64,000 bases of DNA from NCBI GenBank assembly GCA_019113825.1, contig DXGR01000131.1:1-64000 (forward strand), in the 5' to 3' direction. The notes below the pieces were generated by a model. That model was not told the origin of the DNA, did not search any database, and worked only from the letters and a program-made list of their open reading frames with translations. This document shows positions 36,136 through 45,757 of the stretch, in pieces. A program made the translations under genes and the position numbers. The number at the start of each line of letters is the position of its first letter. Positions within the stretch are counted from its first letter, which is position 1. Source of the DNA: Candidatus Stackebrandtia excrementipullorum (GTDB lineage Bacteria; Actinomycetota; Actinomycetes; Mycobacteriales; Micromonosporaceae).

Positions 36136-37925
36136 CACACCGACCTGGTCTGTTCGACCCAGGATGAGTGCAGGCCCGCGTAAATCGACCCGGGTTCAGC
36201 CACGAGCTCACTGTGGTGACCACGTTGGACAATACGTCCCGCGTCGAACACGAGCACCATGTCGGACGTTTCGGCAGTCGACAGGCGGTGCGCTATCACC
36301 ACCGTGGTTCTGCCTCGCGTCACCGCGTCGAGTGCATTCGACAGGCGCAGTTCCGTAGCCGGGTCCACCGCCGAAGTCGCCTCGTCCAGCACCAGAAGGT
36401 CCGGGTCGGCCACATATGCACGAGCAAGCGCCACGAGCTGCCGTTCTCCAACGCTCAAGGCCTCACCGCGTTCACCGACCGGAGTCTCCAACCCTTGCGG
36501 GAGCCCGTCGATCCAATCGGCCAGTCCGAGTTCGGAGAACGCGACATACATCTCGGCGTCGGTAATGTCGGGTTGCGCGAAACGTACGTTGCCGGCGATC
36601 GTGTCGTCGAACAGGAATCCCTCCTGCGGCACCATGACGATCCTGCGCCGCAAGGAGGCGAACGAGACGTCGGTCAAGGCCACCCCTGACAGTTCGACCT
36701 GGCCAGACTGGGGATCCATCAGGCGGGTCAACAGCTTCGCGAACGTCGTCTTGCCGCTCCCGGTCTCACCGACGACGGCTATCTTCGTTTGTGCGGGCAA
36801 CAAAACATCGACGTCGTCAAGCACCTTGGGACCTCCCGGATATGAGAAGTCCACGTGCGAAAAGCGCACTGAAACCGGGCCCGACGGAAGCCTGAGGCCG
36901 TCGTCTCCGGGATCGGCCACATCAGGCTCGAGATCCAAAATGTCAAGGACTCGCTGCCAACCGGAAATCGCGTTCTGCGCCTCGTTGAGGATCTCGGTGC
37001 CGATCATGATCGGCTGCACGAACAACGTCACGAGAAAGAGGAAGGCCGTCAGCTGCCCGACGGTGAGATCACCACTGACTCCAAGGTAAACGCCTGTGAC
37101 GATCACCACCGACAACGCCAGACCGTTGAACGTTTCACCGGTACTGGAGCTGAGGACACTCCGTTTAAGCGCCTTGAACTGCGCAAAACGAAAGTCTTCA
37201 ACGGATTTGTCGACGCGTTTAGAGGTCAAAGCCTGGACACCGTACGCACGGATGACCGGAGCACCGACCACCGCCTCCGATATGGCGCCGAGCATGATTC
37301 CGATCTTTTCGCGGACCATCGCATAGGCCTTGGCCAATTGTTGCTGCAGGTATCGGATCACGAAGACCAACGGCATCGAGGTCAGCCACACGGCCAACGC
37401 AAGCTGCCACGAGTACACGGCCATAATCACCGTGGCCATGAGAACCTGTCCCATCGACACGATCAGGATGATTCCTCCGAATTGGAGGAACTGACTGATC
37501 TGATCGATGTCGGTGGTGACCCGAGCGGTCAGTACCCCGCGCCGTTCGCCTTGCTGGTGAAGCATCGAAAGATCGTGAATGTGTCGAAACGTACGGGTGC
37601 GAAGCGAGGCCAAAGCGGTCTCGGAGACGGTGAACAGCCGCACGTTCATGTAATAGCCACTGAGGAAGGTGATCGCGAGGACCACCGTTCCCGCCGACGC
37701 AACGGTGACGACGACGGTCATGTTGGGTCCGCCAGGGGCCAAGAGTCCATTGTCAATACCCTGCTGCACCGCAACCGGAACAACACCGCGCCCCACTGTG
37801 GAAACAATCGCCAACAGCAAGGTTCCCAACAGACCGGTACGCAGTTCCGGCGACAGCGAGAGTCCGCGTTTCAGGGTCAACCACGGGGAGATTTTGGCTT
37901 CAGCGGTTTCGGCAACGGCGGTCAC
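36135..37925 (-). CDS. ABC exporter half-transporter, canonical-Walker-B partner
   Basis: The 596-residue protein has an N-terminal six-span exporter domain (to about 330) and a C-terminal ATPase: Walker A G-E-T-G-S-G-K-T-T near residue 385, Q-loop V-P-Q-E-G-F-L-F, signature L-S-V-G-E near 490, and Walker B L-L-V-L-D-E near 510 with the catalytic glutamate. The signature deviates from LSGGQ. Together with its neighbour, whose Walker B lacks the glutamate, it fits one half of a heterodimeric exporter with one degenerate ATP site. Its GTG start overlaps the stop of the upstream half-transporter by four bases. Cargo unknown. Confidence 0.92.
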   Translation of the reverse strand: MTAVAETAEAKISPWLTLKRGLSLSPELRTGLLGTLLLAIVSTVGRGVVPVAVQQGIDNGLLAPGGPNMTVVVTVASAGTVVLAITFLSGYYMNVRLFTVSETALASLRTRTFRHIHDLSMLHQQGERRGVLTARVTTDIDQISQFLQFGGIILIVSMGQVLMATVIMAVYSWQLALAVWLTSMPLVFVIRYLQQQLAKAYAMVREKIGIMLGAISEAVVGAPVIRAYGVQALTSKRVDKSVEDFRFAQFKALKRSVLSSSTGETFNGLALSVVIVTGVYLGVSGDLTVGQLTAFLFLVTLFVQPIMIGTEILNEAQNAISGWQRVLDILDLEPDVADPGDDGLRLPSGPVSVRFSHVDFSYPGGPKVLDDVDVLLPAQTKIAVVGETGSGKTTFAKLLTRLMDPQSGQVELSGVALTDVSFASLRRRIVMVPQEGFLFDDTIAGNVRFAQPDITDAEMYVAFSELGLADWIDGLPQGLETPVGERGEALSVGERQLVALARAYVADPDLLVLDEATSAVDPATELRLSNALDAVTRGRTTVVIAHRLSTAETSDMVLVFDAGRIVQRGHHSELVAEPGSIYAGLHSSWVEQTRSV

Positions 37926-39772
37926 GCCGATACCTCCTCATCGGAATCGGCGGCCTTCCATTCGTCGGCTTCGTCGAACTCGCCTTCGGCGGCACGTTCC
38001 GCCTCGGCCCGCTCGTAAGCGGTCACGAGATTGGCGTAGCCGGGGACCGTGGCCAACAGTTGGGTATGGGTTCCGTGGGCGGCAACCCGCCCGTTTTCGA
38101 GGTAGACGACTTCGTCGGCCAACGCGATCGTGGCGCGGCGATACGCCACCACCAGTACCGACGCGGGGTGTTCGCTCGACTTCAAACCGTCGAGGATGGC
38201 GGACTCCACCTTCGGGTCGACGGCGCTGGTCGCATCGTCCATGATCAACAGGCTCGGCTTTCCGGCCAGCGCCCGTGCCAAGGTGATGCGTTGCCGCTGG
38301 CCGCCCGACAAGGAGGTTCCTCGCTCGCCCACCTCGGTATCGAGGCCGGACTCCAACCGGGCCACGAACCCGTCGGCCTGGGCCGTACGTAGCGCACTCC
38401 ACACCACTTCGTCGTCGGTTCCCGGGCGTTCCAAAGCGATGTTGCCGCGGATCGTGTCGTCGAAGACAAACGCCAATTGTGGAACCAGGGCGATCGTTTC
38501 GGCCAGACTGGCGTGCGTCAAATCCTTGACGTCGACGCCGTCGACCTTCACCGTTCCCGAGTCCGGGTCGATGAGCCGACTCACCAGGGACGTTATGGTC
38601 GACTTCCCGGATCCGGTGGCGCCGACCAGGGCGACGGTCTTGCCCTCCGGCACCGTGAAACTCACAGAGTCGAGCACCGGCATGTCGGCGGCGTACGCGA
38701 AATTCACGTTCTCGAAGGAGACCGCGGCGGGTTTGCCGTCACGTGGCAGTCGCTGCTCCCCGTAGGTCATGTCACCGGTGGCGGACAGCACCTTGTAGAC
38801 GCGTTCCCAACCCACAACGCTCCGAGGCAGGTCACCCAAGACCCATGTGATCGCCCGGATCGGGAACGCCATGACGGAGAACAACATCGTGACCCGGACG
38901 ATCTCCTCCAGGCCGACGGCCCCCGTCGACAGCCTCCAGGCGCCCAACACCAGAACGGCAAGAGTTCCCAACTCCGGTAGAGACGACATGATCGGGTCGA
39001 ACAGACCGCGCAACCGACCGACCGAGATCAGCGAATCTCGCAGTTGATCGGCGGTCTTGTTGAATCGCGCCGTCTCCTCGGCTTCACGCCCCATGGTCTT
39101 GACGACCAAGGCGCCGTCGAAACTTTCGTGCCCCACGGCGGATACGTCGGCGCGAAGTTGCTGCGCGCGTGTCATCCGCGGCGACATGCGACGCGCGTAG
39201 AAGACGTTGAACCCGAACAACAGCGGGAATATGCCGATACCGACCATGCCCAGCACCCAGTCGGTCCACAACAGCGACACCATGGCCACTACCAGCATGA
39301 CCAGGGTTCCAACGGCAAAAGGGAAAGGCGCGACCGGCACAAAACTGGCTTCGACGTCGGCATTGGCGTTGGACAGGAGGGTCCCCGTCTGGTGACGATG
39401 GTGCCACGAAACCGGCAGCCGGAGGTAGCGGCGCGTCACCTCGCGGCGGTACCGCGCCTGCAAACGGAATTGCATGCTGCCGGCGCCCAATCGACGCGTC
39501 ACCATACCGGTGATCTTGAGCAGGCTCAGCAACAACAACACGACCACGGCCAACACGAGCGCGCCCGTCTCGACCTCCCCGGACGCGAAGGACGGTACGA
39601 CGACCTGGTCGATGATTCGAGCCAATACGAACGCCCCTGCGAGCGTCAGCACCGAGTGCAGGATCGCACCTCCCGCGGCGAGGAGGAAAACCCGCGGTTC
39701 GGTCCGGGCCGCCATGATCAACACGCGGAATCCGCGTTGGATCACGCCCTTGCTCGGTATCTCGCCGTCCAC
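37922..39772 (-). CDS. ABC exporter half-transporter, degenerate-Walker-B partner
   Basis: The 616-residue protein has a six-span domain followed by an ATPase domain: Walker A G-A-T-G-S-G-K-S-T near residue 386, Q-loop V-P-Q-L-A-F-V-F, a canonical L-S-G-G-Q-R-Q-R near 490, and Walker B L-L-I-M-D-D near 510 where Asp replaces the catalytic Glu. This is the pattern of the non-hydrolysing half of heterodimeric exporters such as BmrC/D or TmrA/B. First gene of a three-gene coupled operon with its partner and the DUF5107 gene. GTG at 39772 follows GGGAGG; an ATG at 39802 is possible. Confidence 0.91.
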   Translation of the reverse strand: MDGEIPSKGVIQRGFRVLIMAARTEPRVFLLAAGGAILHSVLTLAGAFVLARIIDQVVVPSFASGEVETGALVLAVVVLLLLSLLKITGMVTRRLGAGSMQFRLQARYRREVTRRYLRLPVSWHHRHQTGTLLSNANADVEASFVPVAPFPFAVGTLVMLVVAMVSLLWTDWVLGMVGIGIFPLLFGFNVFYARRMSPRMTRAQQLRADVSAVGHESFDGALVVKTMGREAEETARFNKTADQLRDSLISVGRLRGLFDPIMSSLPELGTLAVLVLGAWRLSTGAVGLEEIVRVTMLFSVMAFPIRAITWVLGDLPRSVVGWERVYKVLSATGDMTYGEQRLPRDGKPAAVSFENVNFAYAADMPVLDSVSFTVPEGKTVALVGATGSGKSTITSLVSRLIDPDSGTVKVDGVDVKDLTHASLAETIALVPQLAFVFDDTIRGNIALERPGTDDEVVWSALRTAQADGFVARLESGLDTEVGERGTSLSGGQRQRITLARALAGKPSLLIMDDATSAVDPKVESAILDGLKSSEHPASVLVVAYRRATIALADEVVYLENGRVAAHGTHTQLLATVPGYANLVTAYERAEAERAAEGEFDEADEWKAADSDEEVSA

Positions 39773-40017
39773 ACGACCTCCCGCAACGATTGAAAACGGC
39801 ACTTCACCGCTAGCTCATATTGACTCGCCATTGTCCGCACCGCAAGCACGATCCGGTCCTTACATTTGAACAACGGTGACAAGTTGCCAGGTCATGCCCG
39901 TCAGCGGGTCGCAGCCTCAGCGACGGGCATCACAATCACGAAGCATCCCGGTGGCCGACCAGTGCAAGCTACATCGCGGGAACGACATTCTCGGCTCGAA
40001 ACTGCAACAATCGCAGC

Positions 40018-40638
40018 ATGACCGATCTCGCCCAACGGGAGCGCCAGGCGCTGTTGGATCTTCTCGAGGAACTGGGACCCGACGCACCCACATGCTGCGA
40101 AGGCTGGACGACCTTGGACCTGGCCGCACATCTGGCCGTGCGTGAACGACGCCTGGACGCCGCCGTGGGCCTGGTGGCGAAAGGCCTGGGTGGTCACACG
40201 GAGAGGGTGCGTCTGCGTTACCGAGAGAAGGGTCTGTCTACCCTCGTCGGCATGCTTCGACAACAACCCCGGTGGAGTCCGCTGTCGACGACCTCCCTGG
40301 ACCGCATGGTCAACACCGTCGAATACTTCGTCCATCATGAAGACGTCCGGCGCGCTCAGCCACAGTGGGAACCGAGGTCACTTCCGAGAGCCGACAACGA
40401 GGAGCTGTGGAGAAAAAGCTCCATGGCGAAGCTCCTGTTGCGCCGCACCGGCCTCACCGTGACGCTGTCGAGTCCTGCGTACGGTCGCCGGACCATCGGA
40501 CGCGGTCCGGTCGACGCGACCGTCTCCGGTAAACCCGGTGAAATAGTCCTGTTCTGCAGTGGCCGCCAAGACGTGGCAAAGGTGGAGGTGACCGGGCCGC
40601 AGGCGGAGCGGTTGCGGCAGACCGACTTGAACCTCTGA
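40018..40638 (+). CDS. TIGR03085 family protein (DinB/maleylpyruvate-isomerase-like)
   Basis: The 206-residue protein matches the actinobacterial TIGR03085 group. It has an N-terminal four-helix DinB-like domain with G-W-T-T-L-D-L-A-A-H-L near residue 28 and Y-F-V-H-H-E-D-V-R-R-A near 102; these histidines could bind metal. A small C-terminal domain ends G-P-Q-A-E-R-L-R-Q. The family is related to mycothiol-dependent maleylpyruvate isomerases, which suggests a thiol-linked role, but no activity is established. Monocistronic, divergent from the ABC exporter operon. Ribosome binding site weak. Confidence 0.85.
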   Translation: MTDLAQRERQALLDLLEELGPDAPTCCEGWTTLDLAAHLAVRERRLDAAVGLVAKGLGGHTERVRLRYREKGLSTLVGMLRQQPRWSPLSTTSLDRMVNTVEYFVHHEDVRRAQPQWEPRSLPRADNEELWRKSSMAKLLLRRTGLTVTLSSPAYGRRTIGRGPVDATVSGKPGEIVLFCSGRQDVAKVEVTGPQAERLRQTDLNL

Positions 40639-40884
40639 AGTGACCTTTCGGCACAAATCATCCTGAATCCCTCCCCCGGTCGACATCGTGACTAACTAGA
40701 TGCCGGATCGTAATCGCCGTGAGCGCCGCCGAGGGCAAACCGCCTGGTATAACCGGTTCTTCTGATCAGCTCGCCTTGTCACCCCGGTGTTCGAGCGTGA
40801 GCCACGGCACTTATATTCCAAGACACCACAAGCCCGCCCCAACCCATCAGCCTCACCCGTCCGGGCCGACTCGCAGGGACACGC

Positions 40885-41643
40885 ATGGAAACCGATACGA
40901 CGATGCAGACGCCACTTGTCCACATGTCCGAGGTGAACAAGTTTTTCGGCGACAATCACGTCCTTCAGGACATCGATCTGACTGTGATGCCCGGAGAAGT
41001 CGTCGTACTGATCGGCCCTTCGGGGTCCGGCAAGTCGACACTGTGCCGCACCATCAACAGACTCGAGACGGTCAGCTCCGGCACCATCGAGATCGACGGA
41101 CGGCCGCTGCCCGCCGAAGGACGGGCGCTGGCCGAACTCCGCTCCAATGTAGGCATGGTTTTTCAGCATTTCAACCTGTTCGCGCATTTGAGCGTTCTGC
41201 AAAACATCGCGCTCGGACCGATGAAGGTTCGCCGGATATCCAAGGCCAAGGCTCAGGAACGCGCTCGCACCCTCCTCGAGAGGGTCGGGCTCGCGGACAA
41301 GGCGGATTCGTATCCCGCTCAGTTGTCGGGTGGTCAGCAACAGCGTGTGGCGATCGCCCGCGGGCTGGCCATGGACCCGAAACTGATGATGTTCGACGAG
41401 CCGACCTCGGCGCTCGACCCGGAGATGGTCAACGAGGTGCTGGACGTCATGCAGGACCTGGCCCGTGAGGGCATGACCATGGTTGTCGTGACGCACGAAA
41501 TGGGCTTCGCCAGGCGCGCAGGCGACAAAGTCGTCTTCATGGCCGACGGCCGAATCGTCGAGGTCGCGCCGCCTGCCGATTTCTTTGACAATCCCCAGAC
41601 CGAACGAGCACAGGACTTCCTGTCCAAAGTGCTGTCCCACTAG
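40885..41643 (+). CDS. gluA: Glutamate/polar amino acid ABC transporter ATPase
   Basis: The 252-residue ATPase has Walker A G-P-S-G-S-G-K-S-T near residue 46, Q-loop V-F-Q-H-F-N-L-F, signature L-S-G-G-Q-Q-Q-R near 151 and Walker B L-M-M-F-D-E-P-T-S-A-L-D, plus the H-loop V-V-T-H-E-M-G-F-A. This is the GlnQ/GluA pattern of polar amino acid importers. It opens a four-gene operon with a lipoprotein and two permeases, matching gluABCD of Corynebacterium in order. AGGGA lies six bases before the ATG. Cytoplasmic, membrane-associated. Confidence 0.95.
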   Translation: METDTTMQTPLVHMSEVNKFFGDNHVLQDIDLTVMPGEVVVLIGPSGSGKSTLCRTINRLETVSSGTIEIDGRPLPAEGRALAELRSNVGMVFQHFNLFAHLSVLQNIALGPMKVRRISKAKAQERARTLLERVGLADKADSYPAQLSGGQQQRVAIARGLAMDPKLMMFDEPTSALDPEMVNEVLDVMQDLAREGMTMVVVTHEMGFARRAGDKVVFMADGRIVEVAPPADFFDNPQTERAQDFLSKVLSH

Positions 41644-41694
41644 TCGCACCGGTTTCGGTGCCGGCATCCGATGATTGAAAGGAACCAGGCAAGC

Positions 41695-42633
41695 ATGCGA
41701 ACCATACGCAAGGCAGCCCTCGTCGGCGTCGCGGTCGCGGCGATGGCACTGTCCGCCTGCTCGGGCGAAGCAAGCCAGCAAAAGGAAGCCGAGGACCAGC
41801 TTCAAGAGGAGGTCGGCGCCTACTCGATGACGGAGGCGACCGATCTTCCCGAAGGCCTCATCGCCGACATCAAAGAACGTGGCAAGCTGGTCGTCGGCTC
41901 CAAGTTCGACCAGCCGTTGATCGGTCAGAAGGACACTGCAACCGGCAAGATCGAAGGCTTCGACGCCGAAATCGCCCGCCTGCTGACGATGCGCATCTTC
42001 GGTGAGGTCGTCGAGGAGGGCGCAGACGCCAACCTCGAGTTCATCGAGACGACCTCCGAGAACCGCGAAACCTACGTCAACGACGGAACCGTCGACGTCG
42101 TCATCGCGAGCTACAGCATGTACCCCGAGCGCCTCGAGTCCTTCGACTTCGCCGGCCCGTACTTCCACACCGGACAGAACGTCATGGTGGCCGAGGACAA
42201 CACCGAGATCACCACCGTCGCCGACCTGGCGGGCAAGGACGTGTGTATCGCCGAAGGCTCCGGCTCCATCGGAAACATGGAGAAGGAGAACCCCGAGGCC
42301 ACGATCACGCCGCTGAAGGACTACGCCGGCTGTGCCGAGGCTCTGGAGAACGGCACCACCGACGCGGTGAGCACCGACAGCACCATCCTGTACGGCTTCG
42401 TCTCGGGTAAGCCCGGCACGTTCAAGGTGCTCGACGACTCGAACATCTTCAGCGACGAGCCTTACGGCATCGGCATGAAGTTCGGCGAGACCGACGCCCG
42501 CATGTTCATGAACGAGATGATCCAGGAAGCCTTCGACAACGGCGACTGGGACAAGGCGTTCGCGCTGTCCTTCGGCGCTGCCGGCATGGACCAGCCCGAG
42601 TACCCGACCATCGACAACTACGAGGCGAAGTAA
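41695..42633 (+). CDS. gluB: Glutamate-binding lipoprotein of the ABC transporter
   Basis: The 312-residue lipoprotein has a short leader with lipobox A-L-S-A-C near residue 22, then a family 3 amino-acid-binding fold: K-L-V-V-G-S-K-F-D-Q-P, G-F-D-A-E-I-A-R-L-L, and D-V-V-I-A-S-Y-S-M-Y-P-E-R near 145. These fit the GluB/GlnH type binding acidic amino acids. GAAAGGA lies upstream; an in-frame ATG at 41671 would add eight residues before the leader. It sits 51 bases after gluA. Glutamate is the likely ligand by operon order; the exact amino acid is inferred. Confidence 0.93.
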   Translation: MRTIRKAALVGVAVAAMALSACSGEASQQKEAEDQLQEEVGAYSMTEATDLPEGLIADIKERGKLVVGSKFDQPLIGQKDTATGKIEGFDAEIARLLTMRIFGEVVEEGADANLEFIETTSENRETYVNDGTVDVVIASYSMYPERLESFDFAGPYFHTGQNVMVAEDNTEITTVADLAGKDVCIAEGSGSIGNMEKENPEATITPLKDYAGCAEALENGTTDAVSTDSTILYGFVSGKPGTFKVLDDSNIFSDEPYGIGMKFGETDARMFMNEMIQEAFDNGDWDKAFALSFGAAGMDQPEYPTIDNYEAK

Positions 42634-42702
42634 CCCCCGCTTCTTCCGTGGTGCTCGCCTAGGCCGGTGGGCACCACGGTCATAAGCTCCCAAGGAGTCC
42701 TC

Positions 42703-43359
42703 GTGTTCGACAATCTCGACCTCATGGTGGAGGCCCTGGCCACCGGCCTGTTGGTCACCCTCGAGGTGACGGCGGTCAGCTTCACGCTGGCGCTCATCAT
42801 CGGCGGTCTACTCGCCACCATGCACGTCAGCCCCGCCCCACCGGCACGCTGGTTGGCCACCGCATACACCGGTCTGTTCAAGAACATTCCTCTGCTGGCG
42901 GTCCTGTTCATCCTGTATTTCGGGTTCCCGAAGATCGGCATACCACTGAGCAGTTGGCAGTGGGCGATCATCGGCCTCGGCACATATACGGCCGCCTTCG
43001 TGGGTGAGACGTTGCGAGCGGGAATCAACTCCATCGATCTCGGTCAGGCCGAAGCCGCTCGTTCGATCGGGTTGACCTTCGGCCAGTCGCTGCGTTATGT
43101 CATTCTCCCCCAGGCGGTTCGCACCGTAATTCCACCGCTGGGATCCCTATTGACGGCGCTGGTGAAGAACAGTTCACTGGTACTGGCAATCGGTGTCGCC
43201 GAGGCCTCTGCCCAGGCGCAACGCCTGATCAACGACAACGAGAACCGGTTCGACCTGTGGGCCGTCATCATCGGCGTGGCGATCTGCTACCTGATCATCA
43301 ACCTGCCCATCAGCTACTTCATTCGACGCGCCGAGAAGCGTGCCGAGTTCGCGCGGTGA
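42703..43359 (+). CDS. gluC: Glutamate ABC transporter permease (GluC-type)
   Basis: The 218-residue HisM-type permease has about five spans and the EAA loop Q-A-E-A-A-R-S-I-G-L-T near residue 119, followed by the I-L-P-Q-A-V-R motif. K-N-S-S-L-V near 157 is typical of polar amino acid permeases. GTG at 42703 is chosen because AAGGAG lies six bases upstream; a GTG at 42667 has no such site. It pairs with the next permease, 10 bases downstream. Inner membrane. Confidence 0.93.
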   Translation: MFDNLDLMVEALATGLLVTLEVTAVSFTLALIIGGLLATMHVSPAPPARWLATAYTGLFKNIPLLAVLFILYFGFPKIGIPLSSWQWAIIGLGTYTAAFVGETLRAGINSIDLGQAEAARSIGLTFGQSLRYVILPQAVRTVIPPLGSLLTALVKNSSLVLAIGVAEASAQAQRLINDNENRFDLWAVIIGVAICYLIINLPISYFIRRAEKRAEFAR

Positions 43360-43369
43360 GGGGCGGACC

Positions 43370-44290
43370 ATGAGCAAAGATACACATAGTACTGTCCTAT
43401 TCGACGCTCTCGGCCCCAAGGGGGCGGCGCGAGTGCGCAGCGCGTCGATCACCAGTGGAGTCGTTTTTCTTGCCCTCATAGGGTGGGCGGTTTACAAACT
43501 GTCTTTGAAAGACTTCTTCGAGCAGTCCCGCTGGGTGAACCCGCTCGACATCATGATCATCGAGAACGCCTGGCTCCCGGCACTGATCAGCACGTTGCAG
43601 GCTGCGGTATTGGGTAGTGTCGGCGCCCTGGCGCTGGGCATCATCGTCGGCATGGGCCGAGTCTCCCGGTTCATGGTGATCCGTGGTATCGCCTCGGTGT
43701 ACGTGCAGTTCTTCCGCGCGATGCCGCTGCTTCTGCTGATCTGGATACCCTTCACCATCGACGGCGCCCTGGGGACGGCGGGAAGCATCGGGCTCGACCA
43801 GGACGGTCGACGACTGTTCTTCCTGGTTCTGGGTCTATCCGTCTACAACGGTGCCGTGCTTGCGGAGATCCTTCGCAGCGGCATCAACGCCCTACCACCG
43901 GGACAGGCCATGGCCGGTCGCGCCATCGGGTTGCGGCACGGACAAACCATGCGTTTGATCGTGCTTCCGCAAGCGGTCCGGAACATGTTGCCGGCCGTTT
44001 TGGCTCAACTGGTGATCCTGTTGAAGGACACCGCGCTCGGCTTCGCCATCACCTACCCCGACCTGCTGCACGAGTCGAAGATCATCGGAAACGACTACCC
44101 GAACTCGTTCCTCCAGGTCCTGTTGATAGCTGCGTTCGTGTACTTCGTTCTCGCGTGGGGCCTGTCCAAGGTCGTCACGGTCGTCGAACGCAAGACCCGC
44201 CGCAAGCTGCCGAAGGGAACCGCGACCGTCACCGCGTCCATGCCGGGACAGACGGAGGCGGAAACAATCACACCGACGCCCAAACCCTGA
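43370..44290 (+). CDS. gluD: Glutamate ABC transporter permease (GluD-type)
   Basis: The 306-residue permease has a hydrophilic N-terminal segment, about five spans and the EAA loop G-Q-A-M-A-G-R-A-I-G-L-R near residue 182, with L-P-Q-A-V-R following. K-D-T-A-L-G near 221 corresponds to the K-N/D-S/T motif of the partner. A charged, Thr-rich tail follows the last span, as in Corynebacterium GluD. GAGGGGCGG precedes the ATG at 43370. It closes the operon, followed by a bidirectional hairpin. Confidence 0.92.
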   Translation: MSKDTHSTVLFDALGPKGAARVRSASITSGVVFLALIGWAVYKLSLKDFFEQSRWVNPLDIMIIENAWLPALISTLQAAVLGSVGALALGIIVGMGRVSRFMVIRGIASVYVQFFRAMPLLLLIWIPFTIDGALGTAGSIGLDQDGRRLFFLVLGLSVYNGAVLAEILRSGINALPPGQAMAGRAIGLRHGQTMRLIVLPQAVRNMLPAVLAQLVILLKDTALGFAITYPDLLHESKIIGNDYPNSFLQVLLIAAFVYFVLAWGLSKVVTVVERKTRRKLPKGTATVTASMPGQTEAETITPTPKP

Positions 44291-44305
44291 CGGGTCAAGA
44301 CGTTG

Positions 44306-44339
44306 AAGGCGGTGGGGCTCGTCAGGGCCCTACCGCCTT
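44306..44339. terminator. Bidirectional hairpin between gluD and hisF
   Basis: Eight perfect outer pairs (44306-44313 with 44332-44339) and a partly paired GC-rich interior lie 15 bases past the gluD stop and overlap the hisF stop codon. It can end both converging transcripts. Confidence 0.65.
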
Positions 44340-45094
44340 ACCGTGTGCCCCGCACGCGCCAGATACTCTTTGGCCTCACCGATCGTCAGCTCCCCGAAGT
44401 GAAACACACTCGCGGCCAGCACCGCATCGGCTCCGGCTTCGACCGCCTCCAGGAAATGGGAGACCTCTCCGGCTCCACCCGATGCGATGATCGGAATATC
44501 GACTTCGGCTCGGATGGCGGCGAGCAGATTCGTATCAAACCCGCTTTTGGTGCCGTCGGCCCCGATCGAGTTGACCAGAAGCTCACCTGCCCCCAGTTCC
44601 GCACCCTTGACGGCCCACTCAACCGCGTCGATGCCTGTCCGGCGGCGGCCTCCGTGGGTGGTGACTTCGAACCGGCTGGGGGTGTCGGCTGAACCGGCGA
44701 CGTCCAACGACAGCACCAACACCTGCGACCCGAACCGTCGGGCGATATCGGCGATAACGGGAGGGCTTGATACGGCGGCCGTGTTGACGGAGACCTTGTC
44801 TGCACCGGCGCGCAACAGTCGGTCCACGTCTTCGTCGCTTCGCACACCCCCGCCGACGGTCAACGGGATGAACACCGATTCGGCGGTTCTTGCCACGATG
44901 TCGTAGACGGTGTCCCGGTCGTCAACCGACGCGGTCACGTCCAGGAACGTCAGTTCGTCGGCCCCTGCCGCCTCATAGGCGATCGCCAGTTCCACCGGAT
45001 CTCCGGCGTCTCGCAGTTGTTGAAAATTCACGCCTTTGACAACGCGACCGGCGTCGACGTCCAAGCAGGGAATGACACGTATCGCCACTGACAT
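44330..45094 (-). CDS. hisF: Imidazole glycerol phosphate synthase, cyclase subunit
   Basis: The 254-residue TIM-barrel protein has R-V-I-P-C-L-D-V-D (Asp12, general acid/base), T-V-G-G-G-V-R-S near residue 82, the phosphate motif I-A-S-G-G-A-G near 222, and D-V-A-G-S near 130. It combines ammonia from HisH with PRFAR to make imidazole glycerol phosphate and AICAR. It is separated from hisA and hisH by the DUF4126 and RidA genes. It lies 18 bases beyond the DUF4126 start region in the same direction and may be transcribed from a separate promoter. Cytoplasmic. Confidence 0.97.
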   Translation of the reverse strand: MSVAIRVIPCLDVDAGRVVKGVNFQQLRDAGDPVELAIAYEAAGADELTFLDVTASVDDRDTVYDIVARTAESVFIPLTVGGGVRSDEDVDRLLRAGADKVSVNTAAVSSPPVIADIARRFGSQVLVLSLDVAGSADTPSRFEVTTHGGRRRTGIDAVEWAVKGAELGAGELLVNSIGADGTKSGFDTNLLAAIRAEVDIPIIASGGAGEVSHFLEAVEAGADAVLAASVFHFGELTIGEAKEYLARAGHTVRR

Positions 45095-45112
45095 GTCGCC
45101 GAGCCTAGCCGG

Positions 45113-45757
45113 TCACGGTGGGGGTGCCGCCGCACCGTACTGCTGTTGCTTCGCCGCTCGCCTGAGTGTGCGGCGTCGACGCCGGCGTCGACGGGCCAAC
45201 CACAGACGCCACAACAGGATCGCCAAGAAGATGAGCGCGATCCCCGCCAAAATCGGTACGACGACGGCCAGCACACTCAGCCCAGCGGATCCGGCGTCCT
45301 CGACGGTACTGGCGACCGGTGCCCCGAATCCAAGGGTTCCACCGTTGATCATGGTGCGTGTCAGCGCTTTGGCAACATGAACGATCAAGGCAATGCCGCC
45401 CCCGACGATCCATCCCGTCCACGTGTCCGTGGTGGCGAGAAAGGTGCCGGTGGCCTCGTCGAGTTCGGCGGCCGAGGCGGTCGCTGCGGCCACCATGCCA
45501 CCGGCGGCAGGCCGAACGACCGTCTGCAATATGTCGTTGACGTGGTCGACGATCGGCACCTTGTCCACGACAAGCTCAACCAAAAGCAATAGCGTCATAC
45601 CGCACAATGCCCACCAATCGGTGAGCCAGCCGAACGCATCGGGCACGCGAACGGCATCGGTGAACCGTGAGAACAGCCCCACCACCAACAACGGTATGTA
45701 CGCGTTGAGGCCGGCTGAGGCGGAAAGACCGGCCGCGGTCAGATAGGCGAACAACAA
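45113..45757 (-). CDS. DUF4126 membrane protein
   Basis: The 214-residue protein has four or five hydrophobic segments and the DUF4126 opening L-S-A-S-A-G-L-N-A-Y-I-P-L-L near residue 10, with V-V-D-K-V-P-I-V-D-H near 62. A run of about eight consecutive arginines near residue 188 follows the last span and should face the cytoplasm. Members have no established function. A TTG start at 45757 (or 45754) after AAGGA is assumed. It lies between the RidA gene and hisF, all leftward, 260 bases from the RidA gene, so it may start a new unit with hisF. Confidence 0.82.
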   Translation of the reverse strand: MLFAYLTAAGLSASAGLNAYIPLLVVGLFSRFTDAVRVPDAFGWLTDWWALCGMTLLLLVELVVDKVPIVDHVNDILQTVVRPAAGGMVAAATASAAELDEATGTFLATTDTWTGWIVGGGIALIVHVAKALTRTMINGGTLGFGAPVASTVEDAGSAGLSVLAVVVPILAGIALIFLAILLWRLWLARRRRRRRRTLRRAAKQQQYGAAAPPP

